The notes: generated from the sequence alone by a model not told the origin. A DNA stretch of 64,000 nt from Clostridiales bacterium (GCA_004557245.1 SFEL01000009.1:43913-107912), one strand, 5' to 3'; counted from the first letter of the stretch, positions 25,626 through 34,662 are shown. Numbers and translations: made by a program.

Positions 25626-27429
25626 TATAAAACAGCAGATTTACCAGCATACACAGCGCCCCGCCCATAAGCGCAGGCGTCAGGAGGGAAACCAGCGTCC
25701 ATTTAAGGCTGCCGGTTTCCTTTTTTATCGTCATGAGCGTCGTGGAGCAGGGCCAGTGCATCAGGGTGAATATCAGAAAGCACAGGGCCGTCTTTGCCGT
25801 CCAGCCGTTTTGCACGAGTATGGCTCTGAGTTCGCCAAGCCCCTGATAATCTATCAGCATACCCTGCGCCGTGTAGGCCATGAGCATTATGGGTATCACT
25901 ATTTCGTTTGCGGGGAAGCCCAACAAAAACGCCATGAGTATCACACCGTCCAGGCCAAGAAGGCGGCCCAGCGGGTCGAGAAAGCCTGCGCAAAGGGAAA
26001 GAAGCGTGCCGCTGCCAATGCTTACGTTTGCCATGAGCCATATGATGAGTCCCGCAGGGGCTGCCACCGCCGCCGCTCTGCCCAGCACGAATATCGTCCT
26101 GTCCAGTACGGAGCGTATTATAACCCGCCCTATCTGCGGCGGCCGGTATGGAGGCAGCTCCAGCGTGAAGGAGGAGGGTACGCCGCGAAGCAGCGTAGCC
26201 GACAGCAGCCGTGAGGCCAGCAGCGTCATAGCGACCGCAAAAACTATGAGGGCCGTCAGTAGCAGGGCGCTTACCAACGAGCCGCTGCCGCCTGCGAAAA
26301 ACATGGATATGACGGCGATGAGGGCGGGAAAGCGGCCGTTACATGGCACCAGGCTGTTGGTTATTACGGCTATCAGCCGTTCCCGGGGAGAGTCTATTAT
26401 GCGGCAGCCCGTGACGCCAACCGCGTTGCAGCCGAAGCCCATGCAGGTGGTGAGGGCCTGCTTTCCGCAGGCGTGGCAGCCCTTGAAGCAGCGGTCAAGG
26501 TTGAAGGCGACGCGGGGCAGATACCCCAGGTCCTCCAGAAGGGTGAAAAGCGGAAAGAATATGGCCATAGGCGGCAGCATTACGGAGATTACCCACGCCA
26601 ATACCCTGTATACTCCGAGAAGCAGCGGCCCGTATATAAATTCCGGTACAGATGCGGATCTGCAAAATCCGATGAGCTTATCCTGAACTTTGAAAAGTAC
26701 GTCCGAAAGCAGCTTTGAAGGGTAGTTAGCCCCGGTTATGGTGATGAAAAACACCAGCGCAAGCAGCGCAAGCATTATCGGGAAGCCCAGCACGCGGCTG
26801 GTAAGTACTTTATCTATCTGCCTGTCGCGCCTGAGCGAATCCGGCCCAGAGAATACGGCTCCGCGGCATATCTCCTCAGCAAGCCTTGAGAGATATTCGG
26901 GACTGGTGCTCTCGGGTTTTGGCGGGTGCAGGCCTTCCTTCAGCGCCTTTTCCATTGCGGGCAGCAGCTGCAGCGGGCCTTCCTTGCTCCTGGCGGATAT
27001 GCCCGTCACCGGCACGCCCAGCCGCTCGGAAATGAGGGGCAGATCCAGGCTTATGCCCTTGCGCTCCGCCTCGTCCATGAGGTTGGCGCAGAGTATTACA
27101 TTGTCAGTCTCCGCGATTATCTGCAGGGCCAGATTGAGGCTGCGCTCAATACAGGTGGCGTCGCAGACCACCACAGTGAGGTCAGCCGTGCCCGAGCGTA
27201 TGAAATCCCGAGCCGCTTCCTCCTCGGCCGAGCGGGCCATAAGGGAATAACAGCCTGGAAGATCCACTATTTTATACCTGCTGCCGTTGTAGTCAAAGCT
27301 GCCCTCGGCTGTGGATACGGTCTTGCCGGCCCAGTTGCCGGTGTGCTGCTTAAGACCTGTGAGCCCGTTGAAAAGCGTGCTTTTGCCTACGTTTGGATTG
27401 CCTGCCAGGGCTACGGTAAACTCTGCCAT
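25612..27429 (-). CDS. feoB: Ferrous iron transporter FeoB
   Basis: 605 residues. The N-terminal GTPase has G1 GNPNVGKST (10-18), G3 DLPGCYS and G4 NLMDEAE. A helical insertion follows, then a membrane domain with about eight helices and Gate segments containing FGCNAVGV and CNGRFPA. It brings Fe2+ into the cell. Shorter than E. coli FeoB (773) but in the Gram-positive range. feoA ends two bases upstream. Convergent overlap with the nitroreductase gene. Confidence 0.95.
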   Translation of the reverse strand: MAEFTVALAGNPNVGKSTLFNGLTGLKQHTGNWAGKTVSTAEGSFDYNGSRYKIVDLPGCYSLMARSAEEEAARDFIRSGTADLTVVVCDATCIERSLNLALQIIAETDNVILCANLMDEAERKGISLDLPLISERLGVPVTGISARSKEGPLQLLPAMEKALKEGLHPPKPESTSPEYLSRLAEEICRGAVFSGPDSLRRDRQIDKVLTSRVLGFPIMLALLALVFFITITGANYPSKLLSDVLFKVQDKLIGFCRSASVPEFIYGPLLLGVYRVLAWVISVMLPPMAIFFPLFTLLEDLGYLPRVAFNLDRCFKGCHACGKQALTTCMGFGCNAVGVTGCRIIDSPRERLIAVITNSLVPCNGRFPALIAVISMFFAGGSGSLVSALLLTALIVFAVAMTLLASRLLSATLLRGVPSSFTLELPPYRPPQIGRVIIRSVLDRTIFVLGRAAAVAAPAGLIIWLMANVSIGSGTLLSLCAGFLDPLGRLLGLDGVILMAFLLGFPANEIVIPIMLMAYTAQGMLIDYQGLGELRAILVQNGWTAKTALCFLIFTLMHWPCSTTLMTIKKETGSLKWTLVSLLTPALMGGALCMLVNLLFYITSL

Positions 27430-27431
27430 GG

Positions 27432-27662
27432 CTATACCTCCCTTACCAGCACGGTGCCGGCGTCCTCACGGCGCAGGGCTATCACCGCGCCCTTTATGAG
27501 ATATGCCGCGGGATCGCCCAAAGGGCTTTTCATAAGGCACTCTACCTCCGTGCCCTGTACCATGCCTATATCCATAAGACGGCGGGCCATGCTTTCCTCT
27601 GCTACGATGCCGCATACCGCGGCACGCTTCCCCGGAGCTATATCCGAAAGTTTCTGCGTCAT
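27432..27662 (-). CDS. feoA: FeoA, SH3-like partner of FeoB
   Basis: 76 residues, the standard size. Typical features are AVCGIVAEESMARRLMDIGM, MVQGTEVECLMKSPLGDP in the core (given in parts: RRLMDIGM and KSPLGDP) and ALRREDAGTVLV at the end. It is a cytoplasmic SH3-fold protein required for FeoB activity. It is followed immediately by feoB. No Fur-box-like 19-mer is obvious in the 27663-27740 gap. Confidence 0.92.
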   Translation of the reverse strand: MTQKLSDIAPGKRAAVCGIVAEESMARRLMDIGMVQGTEVECLMKSPLGDPAAYLIKGAVIALRREDAGTVLVREV

Positions 27663-27740
27663 ACGTCCTCCAGTCAGCCCACCCGAGAGGCGGGTTTTAC
27701 ATATGATTAAGTTATTCCGGAGCGGCCCAGTCAGTTACAC

Positions 27741-27767
27741 AAAAAAAGCCCCGCTAAAATGCGGGGC
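27741..27767 (-). terminator. Terminator separating the ACT regulator gene from feoA
   Basis: On the minus strand GCCCCGC-attTTA-GCGGGGC (plus 27748-27767) is followed by seven T residues (plus 27741-27747). Confidence 0.88.
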
Positions 27768-27782
27768 ATACAGGCAAACATA

Positions 27783-28220
27783 TTATTCTATTGCAATGAG
27801 CTTTGAGCTGCGCACGCCGCGCAGGGACATGAGCTGGTCCATTATGCCGTCAGGAGCCATTGTCATGTTTGTCATATCCACGGAAATAACCACGTTGGCG
27901 TTGCCGTGTATGGGCAGGCTCTGGGTTATGGTCAGTATGTTTGCGCCAAGCTCGGAGAACTTGTTCAGCACCTCGCTCAATACGCCCTGCTGATGGGACA
28001 GCATGAAGGCGAATACCGCCTTTTTGCAGGCAGTCTCGTTGCTGGGGGCAAATATATAATCCTTGTATTTGTAATAGGTGCTGCGGGATATGCCCACCAG
28101 CTTCACCGCTTCGCTTACCTCCTTTACGCGGCCCTCCCGAAGCATGTCTCGGGCCTGAACTACCTTTTCGTAGTAATCCGGAAGTATGCGCCTGTCCACT
28201 ATGAGATAATTGCTTTGCAT
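27783..28220 (-). CDS. ACT-domain regulator (UPF0735/PheB-like)
   Basis: 145 residues from the ATG at 28220, chosen for AAGGAGG eight bases upstream (plus 28229-28235). The N-terminal half has a helix-turn-helix-like segment (VGISRSTYYKYKDYI, about 45-59). The C-terminal half is an ACT domain (LSHQQGVLSEVLNKFSELGA) that normally binds an amino acid. PheB-like proteins occur beside aromatic or aspartate-family amino acid genes. Here the next genes are a proposed homoserine kinase and threonine synthase, so it may sense threonine or a related amino acid. Inference from context. Confidence 0.85.
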   Translation of the reverse strand: MQSNYLIVDRRILPDYYEKVVQARDMLREGRVKEVSEAVKLVGISRSTYYKYKDYIFAPSNETACKKAVFAFMLSHQQGVLSEVLNKFSELGANILTITQSLPIHGNANVVISVDMTNMTMAPDGIMDQLMSLRGVRSSKLIAIE

Positions 28221-28233
28221 GGTGGTGTCCTCC

Positions 28234-29451
28234 TTAAAAATCAAGGGATATGAACTTCTTCATGAGAGTATGCCCCTCTTCTATGAAAAGGCCTGTCTTT
28301 TCCGCCTCGGCCTCACAGTAGGAAAGGGCGCGGGGGATGCACTCCCGACGGTTGTCGTACAGCACGAAGGGCACTGGATCCGAGCTGTGGGTGCGTATTT
28401 CTATTGGGGTGGGGTGATCCGGCAGCAGCATGACGGCGAAGTCCTCGCCCCGGGCCTTCAGGTTATCCATAAGATAACCCAGAATGTGCCTGTCTATGTT
28501 TTCGATGGCTTCCACCTTGCATTCTACGTCTCCCGCGTGGCCGCTTTCGTCCGGCGCTTCTACGTGAACGTATACGAGGTCGAGGCCACTATCCAGAAGC
28601 TCCAGCGCCTTTTTGCCCTTTGCGGCGAAGTCTGTGCGCTTTGCGCCTGTTGCGCCGGGCACGAAGGGCACATCCATGCCGGTGCATATGCCGAGCCCCT
28701 TGAGAAGGTCTACCGCGCAGACAACGCCGGCTTTTACGCCGTAAAGCTCCTGGAAGGGCACAAGCTCCGGCTTTGTGCCCTCGCCCCAGAACCAGCATGA
28801 ATTGGCGGGGTTCCTGCCCTCGGCTATCCTTCTCCTGTTTATTGGGTGATCGCGCAGAAGCTCGCTTGAGCGCGCCATAAAATCGGATAAAAGCTGGCCG
28901 TACCGACCGGCCGGCATACAGTTTCTTATGGGCTTGCCGGTTATGTCGTGAGGCGGGGTAAGGTCGGTGCCAAGCTCAGCGTTGTGTATCACCAGACAGT
29001 GCCGGTAGCTTATGCCGGCGTGCAGCTCAAGCTGTTCGGTGTTCATGCGCTCCGCAAGGTATTCTACCAGCGCCTTGCCTTCTTCGTTGGATATCTCTCC
29101 CGCCGAATAATCTATCATGGTCCTGTCAAGATAATCCGGTTCATCAGACAGGGTGAGTATATTGCAGCGTATGGCTATATCCGTGGGCGCGAGCTCCACC
29201 CCCATGCTGACCGCTTCCAGCGGCGAGCGGCCACGATAGTAAATCTCGGGGTCATAGCCCATTACCGCAAGATTTGCGGTATCGGACTGAGGGGGCATTC
29301 CCTTTGGCACCATGTGTGTCATGCCGCAGGCACCGTGGGCTGCTACATAGTCCATATAGGGTTTATAGGCCGCCTGCAGGGGGGTTCTGTTTCCGAGGGA
29401 GGGGATTGGCCTGTCCGCCATGCCGTCCCCCAGCATCACTACGTATTTCAT
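28234..29451 (-). CDS. Cofactor-independent phosphoglycerate-mutase-like protein, proposed homoserine kinase
   Basis: 405 residues of the alkaline-phosphatase superfamily, ApgM-like. Metal-site motifs: MLGDGMAD (6-13), SDTANL with the phosphoryl-acceptor Ser, and the C-terminal LLPDHPTP plus THSSDPVPF. This subgroup (TIGR02535 in older schemes) is annotated as a proposed homoserine kinase because it replaces ThrB next to threonine genes. The neighbour upstream is threonine synthase and downstream an ACT regulator, which fits that reading. A glycolytic phosphoglycerate mutase role cannot be excluded from sequence. Confidence 0.85.
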   Translation of the reverse strand: MKYVVMLGDGMADRPIPSLGNRTPLQAAYKPYMDYVAAHGACGMTHMVPKGMPPQSDTANLAVMGYDPEIYYRGRSPLEAVSMGVELAPTDIAIRCNILTLSDEPDYLDRTMIDYSAGEISNEEGKALVEYLAERMNTEQLELHAGISYRHCLVIHNAELGTDLTPPHDITGKPIRNCMPAGRYGQLLSDFMARSSELLRDHPINRRRIAEGRNPANSCWFWGEGTKPELVPFQELYGVKAGVVCAVDLLKGLGICTGMDVPFVPGATGAKRTDFAAKGKKALELLDSGLDLVYVHVEAPDESGHAGDVECKVEAIENIDRHILGYLMDNLKARGEDFAVMLLPDHPTPIEIRTHSSDPVPFVLYDNRRECIPRALSYCEAEAEKTGLFIEEGHTLMKKFISLDF

Positions 29452-29481
29452 ATGAAAGATGCCTTTCGGTAAAAAGTCTGG

Positions 29482-30966
29482 CTACTTTATAAGCCCTTTT
29501 GAGATGAAGGACTTCATGCCGGCGGGCTCAATGCAGCCTGTAAAACGCTCGGCCATGTCCCTGAGGCCTGCGAGGCGTGAGGGAATAGTAAGGCCGGATA
29601 TGTCGGCCAGCCTGTCTATAAGGTCGAACTCGCAGCCGGAGGTATCCTTGCCCAACGCCTTCAAAACGCTGCGGGAGAACTTGAAGGGGCTGGCGGTAGA
29701 GGCTATGACGGCGGGAGTACAGTCGCCGGTGCTGAGCTTATACTCCTCATATACGGCTATGGCAACTGCGGTATGGGGGTCGGCCAGATAGCGCCTTTCC
29801 TCGAAGGTGCGCCTTATTGTTTCGGCTGCCCTTGCGTCGTCGGCAAAGCCGCAGGCGAATTCCGCCGCTATTGCTCTATGCAGTCCGGGGCTGACTGTGT
29901 ACTTTCCGTCCTTCGCCAACGCCGCCATATAGCCGCGCACCTGGGCGTCGTTCCTGCCGGAAAGCAGGTACAGGAGCCTCTCAAGGTTGGAGGATATCAG
30001 TATATCCATTGAGGGGGAGGTGGTAAGGTAAAATGGGCGGTTCTTATCGTATGTGCCGCTCTGTATAAAGTCAGTCAGCACGTTGTTTTTATTGGAAGCG
30101 CAGATGAAGCGCTTTACCGGCAGGCCGCAGAGCTTGGCTATGTAAGCCGCCAGTATGTTGCCGAAGTTGCCGGTAGGCACGGCGATGTTTATCTCGTCTC
30201 CGAACGTTACGGCGCCGGCGTTTGCCATGTCGCAGTAGGCGGAGAAATAGTAAGCCACCTGAGGCACAAGCCGGCCCCAGTTTATGGAGTTGGCGGAGGA
30301 GAGACGGATGCCCATCCCTTTAAGCTCATCGGTGTAGGCCTTGTCGGTAAATATCGCCTTGACCCCGGACTGGGCATCGTCAAAATTGCCCTTTACGGCC
30401 GTGACGAGGACGTTTTTTCCCTGCTGTGTAGTCATTTGTAGACGCTGTATCTCGCTGGTGCCGCCGTATGGGTAAAACACGCATATGCCGGTGCCGTCAA
30501 CGTCCGCAAAGCCCTCCAGGGCAGCCTTGCCGGTATCGCCGGAGGTGGCCACGAGTATGGCGATTTTATCGTGTATGCCCTGCTTTTTGGCTGAGGCCGT
30601 AAGAAGATAGGGCAGCAGCTGCAGGGCGAAATCCTTGAAGGCGAAGGTGGGACCGTGGAACAGCTCAAGTATGCTTTCGCCGCCAATGTCAACTACAGGC
30701 GCCGGTATCTCGCCGAAGCGTGACTTGGAATATGCCGCCGCGGTATATGCTTTGAGCTCATCGTTTGTAAAGTCGGTAAGAAAGAGGCCGATTATATACG
30801 CTGCCCGCTCCGGGTAGGTCATGCTCCGCATTTTTGCTATATCGTCCAGCGATACCTTTGGAAATTCTTCCGGCAAAAACAGCCCGCCATCCGGAGATAT
30901 GCCGGCAAGTATGGCCTTTGAAGCGGAGATGCTGATGCTGTTGTCCCTGGTGCAGGTGTAATTCAT
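29482..30966 (-). CDS. thrC: Threonine synthase (long form)
   Basis: 494 residues from the ATG at 30966, which has AAGGAAGGG seven bases ahead; the open frame extends to 31194 but that part crosses the promoter and is unlikely to be coding. Long-form features: MNYTCTRDN start, GISPDGGLFLPE, FHGPTFAFKDFALQLLP with the PLP lysine (split: FHGPTFAFKDF), TSGDTGKAAL and VPTGNFGN. It makes threonine from O-phosphohomoserine, the product expected from the gene just downstream on the same strand. A second, zinc-ribbon threonine synthase is at 5227-6459. Confidence 0.93.
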   Translation of the reverse strand: MNYTCTRDNSISISASKAILAGISPDGGLFLPEEFPKVSLDDIAKMRSMTYPERAAYIIGLFLTDFTNDELKAYTAAAYSKSRFGEIPAPVVDIGGESILELFHGPTFAFKDFALQLLPYLLTASAKKQGIHDKIAILVATSGDTGKAALEGFADVDGTGICVFYPYGGTSEIQRLQMTTQQGKNVLVTAVKGNFDDAQSGVKAIFTDKAYTDELKGMGIRLSSANSINWGRLVPQVAYYFSAYCDMANAGAVTFGDEINIAVPTGNFGNILAAYIAKLCGLPVKRFICASNKNNVLTDFIQSGTYDKNRPFYLTTSPSMDILISSNLERLLYLLSGRNDAQVRGYMAALAKDGKYTVSPGLHRAIAAEFACGFADDARAAETIRRTFEERRYLADPHTAVAIAVYEEYKLSTGDCTPAVIASTASPFKFSRSVLKALGKDTSGCEFDLIDRLADISGLTIPSRLAGLRDMAERFTGCIEPAGMKSFISKGLIK

Positions 30967-31018
30967 TGTGCTACCCTTCCTTATTAAGGCTCTCAAAGAG
31001 GGAACCGGATTGTTAAAT

Positions 31019-31047
31019 ATTATAAACTGTATATAAAACAAATACAA
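31019..31047 (-). promoter_or_regulatory. Minus-strand promoter of the threonine genes
   Basis: Minus-strand TTGTAT (plus 31042-31047), 17-base spacer, TATAAT (plus 31019-31024), about 50 bases before the threonine synthase ATG at 30966. Confidence 0.6.
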
Positions 31048-31087
31048 GTGTTTTCGAAAGAACGACAAGAAACCGGTCTGTACGCGG

Positions 31088-31116
31088 TTGAAAGAAATCC
31101 TTCCAGCCTGTATAAT
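31088..31116 (+). promoter_or_regulatory. Sigma-A promoter of the glycosyltransferase gene
   Basis: TTGAAA (31088-31093), 17-base spacer, TATAAT (31111-31116), divergent from the threonine promoter. GGACGGAAG at 31136-31144 is the ribosome site. Confidence 0.7.
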
Positions 31117-31148
31117 AAATAAAATTAAAGTAAACGGACGGAAGCATA

Positions 31149-32564
31149 ATGCACGATAAAATAAACGTATGTCTCCTGAACGACTCGTTTCCACCTGTTA
31201 TAGACGGCGTGGCCAACGCGGTGGTGAATTACGGAGAGATAATATCCACAAAAAATCTGGGCAAGGCTACCGTGGTGACGCCGGACTATCCCGATGCGGT
31301 GGACGACTACCCATTTGACGTGGTGCGCTATCCCAGCCTCAGCACAGAGCAGCTGGTGGGCTACAGGGCGGGCGTGCCTTTTGACGCAAAGATATTCGGG
31401 CAGCTGGAAAAGGCGGGCTTTAACATAATACATACCCACTGTCCCGTAGTGTCTACCCTTATGGCGCGTACCCTCAGGGAAAAGCTTGATATACCGGTGG
31501 TATTCAGCTATCACACAAAGTTCGATGTAAACATATGCGATATGGTGCGCTCAAAGCTTATACAGGAAGCCGCCCTGCACAATCTCTGCGCCAACATACA
31601 GTCCTGCGACGAGGTATGGGTGGTCAGCAGGGGAGCAGGTGAAAACCTTCGGGGTATAGGCTACGAGGGAGATTACATAGTCATGGAAAACGGCGTGGAC
31701 TTTCCCAAGGGACGCGTAACGCCGGACGAGGCTATGGAGGTACGTAGGGAATACGGCATTGGCCCGGACGAGCGGGTTTTTATATACGTGGGCCGCATGA
31801 TGTGGTACAAGGGCATACGCATAACGCTTGGCGGACTGAAGAAGGCAAAGGAAGAAGGCTTTGCCTTTAAGATGATATTCGTGGGAGACGGTGCGGACAG
31901 GCCGGAGATGGAGAAGTACGCCAAAGAACTAGGGCTCGAGAAGGAATGTATATTCCCCGGGGCAATAAGGGACAGGGAGCTTCTGCGAAGGTATTTCTGT
32001 GGGGCGGACATGTTCCTGTTCCCCTCCACATTCGATACAAACGGTATAGTTGTCCGGGAAGCCGCGGCCTGCGGGCTGCCAAGCGTATTGGTAAAGGGCA
32101 GCTGCGCAGCGGAGGGCACCACACATCTGCAAAATGCCTATCTCATAGAAGAAAACGCCGATTCAATGGCGGAGGCGGTAAAGTTTGCCTGCCGCGAGGA
32201 AGAGGCTGTAAAAAACATGGGCGGCGCCGCAATGGACGAGCTGTATATCTCATGGGAAGAGAGCGTGCGGCGGGCCGTTGACCGCTACGGCGTGGTTATA
32301 GACAACTACAAAAGGGGCGGCACCGAGCGGGACCGCATATGGACCGATCCCTTCTTTGCAATGATGGCGGAGATACAGACCCTTATGAACGCCGCCTATG
32401 AACGCAGGATAAGCTTCGAACAGAAGGGCCGGGAGATCTACGGCAAGGCGGAAGAAATAGGACGCGGGGCATATGCCCGCGCAGGGCAGCGCAGCCGGGA
32501 GGCAAGGGAAAAGGGCAGAGAGATATACGGTAGGGCTTGGGAGAGACTGGAGAGGTATCTGTAA
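31149..32564 (+). CDS. Family 4 glycosyltransferase (GT-B)
   Basis: 471 residues. N-terminal Rossmann half with NDSFPPVIDGVANAV (10-24) and HTHCPV. C-terminal half with YVGRMMWYKG, FVGDGADRPEME and the donor-binding E-x7-E region (FDTNGIVVREAAACGLPS). The pattern resembles diacylglycerol glucosyltransferases and mannosyltransferases of Firmicutes, so a glycolipid product is plausible. The last about 65 residues are an odd charged helix with internal repeats (KGREIYGKAEE and KGREIYGRAWE), perhaps a membrane-surface anchor. The next gene starts 6 bases after the stop. Confidence 0.88.
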   Translation: MHDKINVCLLNDSFPPVIDGVANAVVNYGEIISTKNLGKATVVTPDYPDAVDDYPFDVVRYPSLSTEQLVGYRAGVPFDAKIFGQLEKAGFNIIHTHCPVVSTLMARTLREKLDIPVVFSYHTKFDVNICDMVRSKLIQEAALHNLCANIQSCDEVWVVSRGAGENLRGIGYEGDYIVMENGVDFPKGRVTPDEAMEVRREYGIGPDERVFIYVGRMMWYKGIRITLGGLKKAKEEGFAFKMIFVGDGADRPEMEKYAKELGLEKECIFPGAIRDRELLRRYFCGADMFLFPSTFDTNGIVVREAAACGLPSVLVKGSCAAEGTTHLQNAYLIEENADSMAEAVKFACREEEAVKNMGGAAMDELYISWEESVRRAVDRYGVVIDNYKRGGTERDRIWTDPFFAMMAEIQTLMNAAYERRISFEQKGREIYGKAEEIGRGAYARAGQRSREAREKGREIYGRAWERLERYL

Positions 32565-32570
32565 TTTATT

Positions 32571-33869
32571 ATGATAAGGCTGCCGGAAAAGTTCATACAA
32601 AGAATGAGCCAAACGCTGAGCGGCGATCTGGAGGATTTCCTTGCGAGCTACGATAAGCCTCCCGTGCGGGGGGTTCGGGCAAATCTGCTAAAGACAAGCC
32701 CGGAGGAGCTGAAAAGCCTGCTTACTTATAAAATTGAGCGTTCCAGAATACTGGAGGAGGGCTTTGTGCTCAATGAGTCCGCAGACGGCATAGGCAATGA
32801 CCCTTACCACATAGCGGGGCTGTTCTATATTCAGGAACCCTCTGCCATGGCGCCGATTGCCGTGGCGGAGATAAACCCGGGTATGAAGGTGCTGGATCTC
32901 TGCGCTGCCCCGGGCGGCAAGAGCGGCGGCATCGCAGCGCGTATGCACGGCGAAGGCCTGCTGGTGGCCAACGAGATAGTGCCAAGCAGGGCAAAGATAC
33001 TGGGCTTTACGCTGGAACGGCTGGGGGTGACAAACGCCGCCGTCACCTGCGCCCATCCGGATGCGCTCTGCGAGGCGCTGCCGGAGTACTTCGACAGAGT
33101 TATAGTGGACGCCCCGTGCAGCGGGGAGGGCATGTTCAGAAAGGACGAAACGGCAATAGCCGAATGGTCTGAGGAGCACGTAATATCCTGCGCCCAGCGG
33201 CAGCGGGCTATACTCAAAAGCGCGTATAAAGCCTTGCGCCCCGGCGGCAAGCTGATATATTCCACCTGCACCTTTTCAAGGGAGGAAAATGAGGAGAACG
33301 TAAATTGGCTCGCCTCGGAGTTTCCGGATATGGAGATAGAGCTGACGGAACGGCTGTATCCACATACATGCCAGGGGGAGGGGCATTTTGCCGCACGGCT
33401 GAAAAAGGCTGGCGATGACCCCATGCCCCAGCCGGATATGAAGCTTATGCCCTGCAGGGAGAAGGACTATTTCGGCTTTATAGAGCATACCTTTGCCCAG
33501 CCGCCAAAGGGCAGGGCATATATGCTAAAGGATGGACGGGTACTGCTGATCGACGGAGAGCTGCCGGCGGGATTGTCAGCGGTAAGGCTGCTCAGCGCCG
33601 GCGTGTACGCGGGAGATATGCTGAAGGGCAGGTTTGCTCCCGCCCACAGTCTCTTTATGGCAGCTCACGGCGGCAAGTATAGGAACACAATAGATCTTAC
33701 AACGGACGACCTGCGGCTGGACGCCTTTCTCAGAGGCAATACCATAGGCATATCCGGGGGACTGAAGGGATATATGCCGCTCTGCGTAGGCGGCTTCCCG
33801 GTAGGCTTCGGCAAGGCGGTGGAGGGCACGCTTAAAAATCACATTCCCAAGGGCCTGAGAAGGGTATGA
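32571..33869 (+). CDS. RNA m5C methyltransferase, RsmF/NOL1/NOP2/Sun family
   Basis: 432 residues. The SAM-binding start is LDLCAAPGGKSGG (about 105-117). DAPCSGEGMFRKD and YSTCTFSREENEEN carry the two cysteines of m5C methyltransferases (catalytic and release). The C-terminal third resembles the RsmF extension (KDGRVLLIDGELP; FKGRFAPAHSL-like MLKGRFAPAHSL). It likely methylates cytosine in 16S rRNA, though a tRNA target is possible. It follows the glycosyltransferase gene by 6 bases with a weak ribosome site. Confidence 0.88.
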   Translation: MIRLPEKFIQRMSQTLSGDLEDFLASYDKPPVRGVRANLLKTSPEELKSLLTYKIERSRILEEGFVLNESADGIGNDPYHIAGLFYIQEPSAMAPIAVAEINPGMKVLDLCAAPGGKSGGIAARMHGEGLLVANEIVPSRAKILGFTLERLGVTNAAVTCAHPDALCEALPEYFDRVIVDAPCSGEGMFRKDETAIAEWSEEHVISCAQRQRAILKSAYKALRPGGKLIYSTCTFSREENEENVNWLASEFPDMEIELTERLYPHTCQGEGHFAARLKKAGDDPMPQPDMKLMPCREKDYFGFIEHTFAQPPKGRAYMLKDGRVLLIDGELPAGLSAVRLLSAGVYAGDMLKGRFAPAHSLFMAAHGGKYRNTIDLTTDDLRLDAFLRGNTIGISGGLKGYMPLCVGGFPVGFGKAVEGTLKNHIPKGLRRV

Positions 33870-33982
33870 TTTTAAGGTTTTATTAAATAGGACAAAATGC
33901 TATTGAACCTTGGCGAATATAGATATAAAGTGTAAGGTGTGGTAAGAAAGACGCAGAATTTATTAACGGAGGAACAATATAT

Positions 33983-34324
33983 ATGGAAAACATCAATGAC
34001 AACGCGGCCCTCAACAACGACGTGGAAAGGTATCGCAATATCGCGGCGCTGTCCTACGTGCTCATGCCTCTTGCGGCAGTGATGCTCATACTGGACAAAA
34101 ACTCCAACTATGTGCGCCATCATGCCAATCAGGTGATATGCCTGCTGCTGTGGTTCATAGCGAGCTCTGTAGTGATGATAATACCCATTCTGGGCTGGAT
34201 AGCCGGCGTGGTAGGCATGGTAGCCGGTGTAGTATTTATGATAATGGCCATAGTGCGTACCTGCAAGCGGGAGTACTATGAGATACCCTGGATAGGCAAG
34301 ATAAGGTTCATACCCGAGGCGTAA
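33983..34324 (+). CDS. Small membrane protein, DUF4870/Tic20-like
   Basis: 113 residues with three hydrophobic segments (about 22-40, 52-70, 72-92). The motif YVRHHANQVICLLLW between helices one and two is typical of DUF4870-like small membrane proteins. Function unknown. A strong GGAGGAAC ribosome site lies at 33969-33976. The gene ends in a terminator whose stem contains the -35 of the valS promoter. Confidence 0.7.
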   Translation: MENINDNAALNNDVERYRNIAALSYVLMPLAAVMLILDKNSNYVRHHANQVICLLLWFIASSVVMIIPILGWIAGVVGMVAGVVFMIMAIVRTCKREYYEIPWIGKIRFIPEA

Positions 34325-34341
34325 CGGCGTAATATAATTGC

Positions 34342-34370
34342 GGGGGGCTTGACAAAGCCCCTGCTTTTTT
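34342..34370 (+). terminator. Terminator of the small membrane gene
   Basis: GGGGGCTT-gac-AAAGCCCC (34343-34361) followed by TGCTTTTTT. Confidence 0.8.
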
Positions 34371-34377
34371 ATAAACT
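34349..34377 (+). promoter_or_regulatory. Promoter of the valS T-box transcript, overlapping a terminator
   Basis: TTGACA (34349-34354) is the loop and right arm of the preceding terminator hairpin. After 17 bases comes TAAACT (34372-34377). Transcription would start close to the T-box 5' end. Confidence 0.5.
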
Positions 34378-34382
34378 AAAGC

Positions 34383-34628
34383 TTAATAATGGCAAAGATG
34401 AAGAGGAGTATGCGCTCATACCGCACAAGAGAGACGGCCCCGCCGGCTGAAAGGGCTGTTTGCAAGGAGAGGGCAGAAGGTCGCTTAGGAGCCCCGGGGG
34501 TGAAATAACAGTAGTTCCCGGCGGACGCGCCCCGTTACGGCGCAAAAGAGGAGCGCATTGCGCTCAATAAAGGTGGTACCGCGGGTCCGCTCGTCCTTTG
34601 ATTGCAAAGACGGGGCGGATTTTTTATT
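34383..34628 (+). promoter_or_regulatory. T-box leader of valS
   Basis: The T-box sequence AGGTGGTACCGCGG lies at 34571-34584. It is followed by a terminator hairpin (GTCCGCTCGTCCTTT pairing with AAAGACGGGGCGGAT, about 34586-34619) and TTTTTTAT. Upstream is a long stem I region (GATGAAGAGGAGTA near 34398). GTC at 34480-34482 in the AGAAGGTCGC segment is the likely specifier, a valine codon. Uncharged tRNA-Val pairing with specifier and T-box would form the antiterminator and allow valS expression. Confidence 0.92.
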
Positions 34629-34662
34629 GCATATTATTTCTTAAAATACAGGAGGAAGAGAC

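Noticed and set aside
29482..31194. 570-residue threonine synthase starting at 31194
   Set aside because: The extra N-terminus crosses the divergent promoters and part of the glycosyltransferase gene; ATG 30966 has a proper ribosome site.
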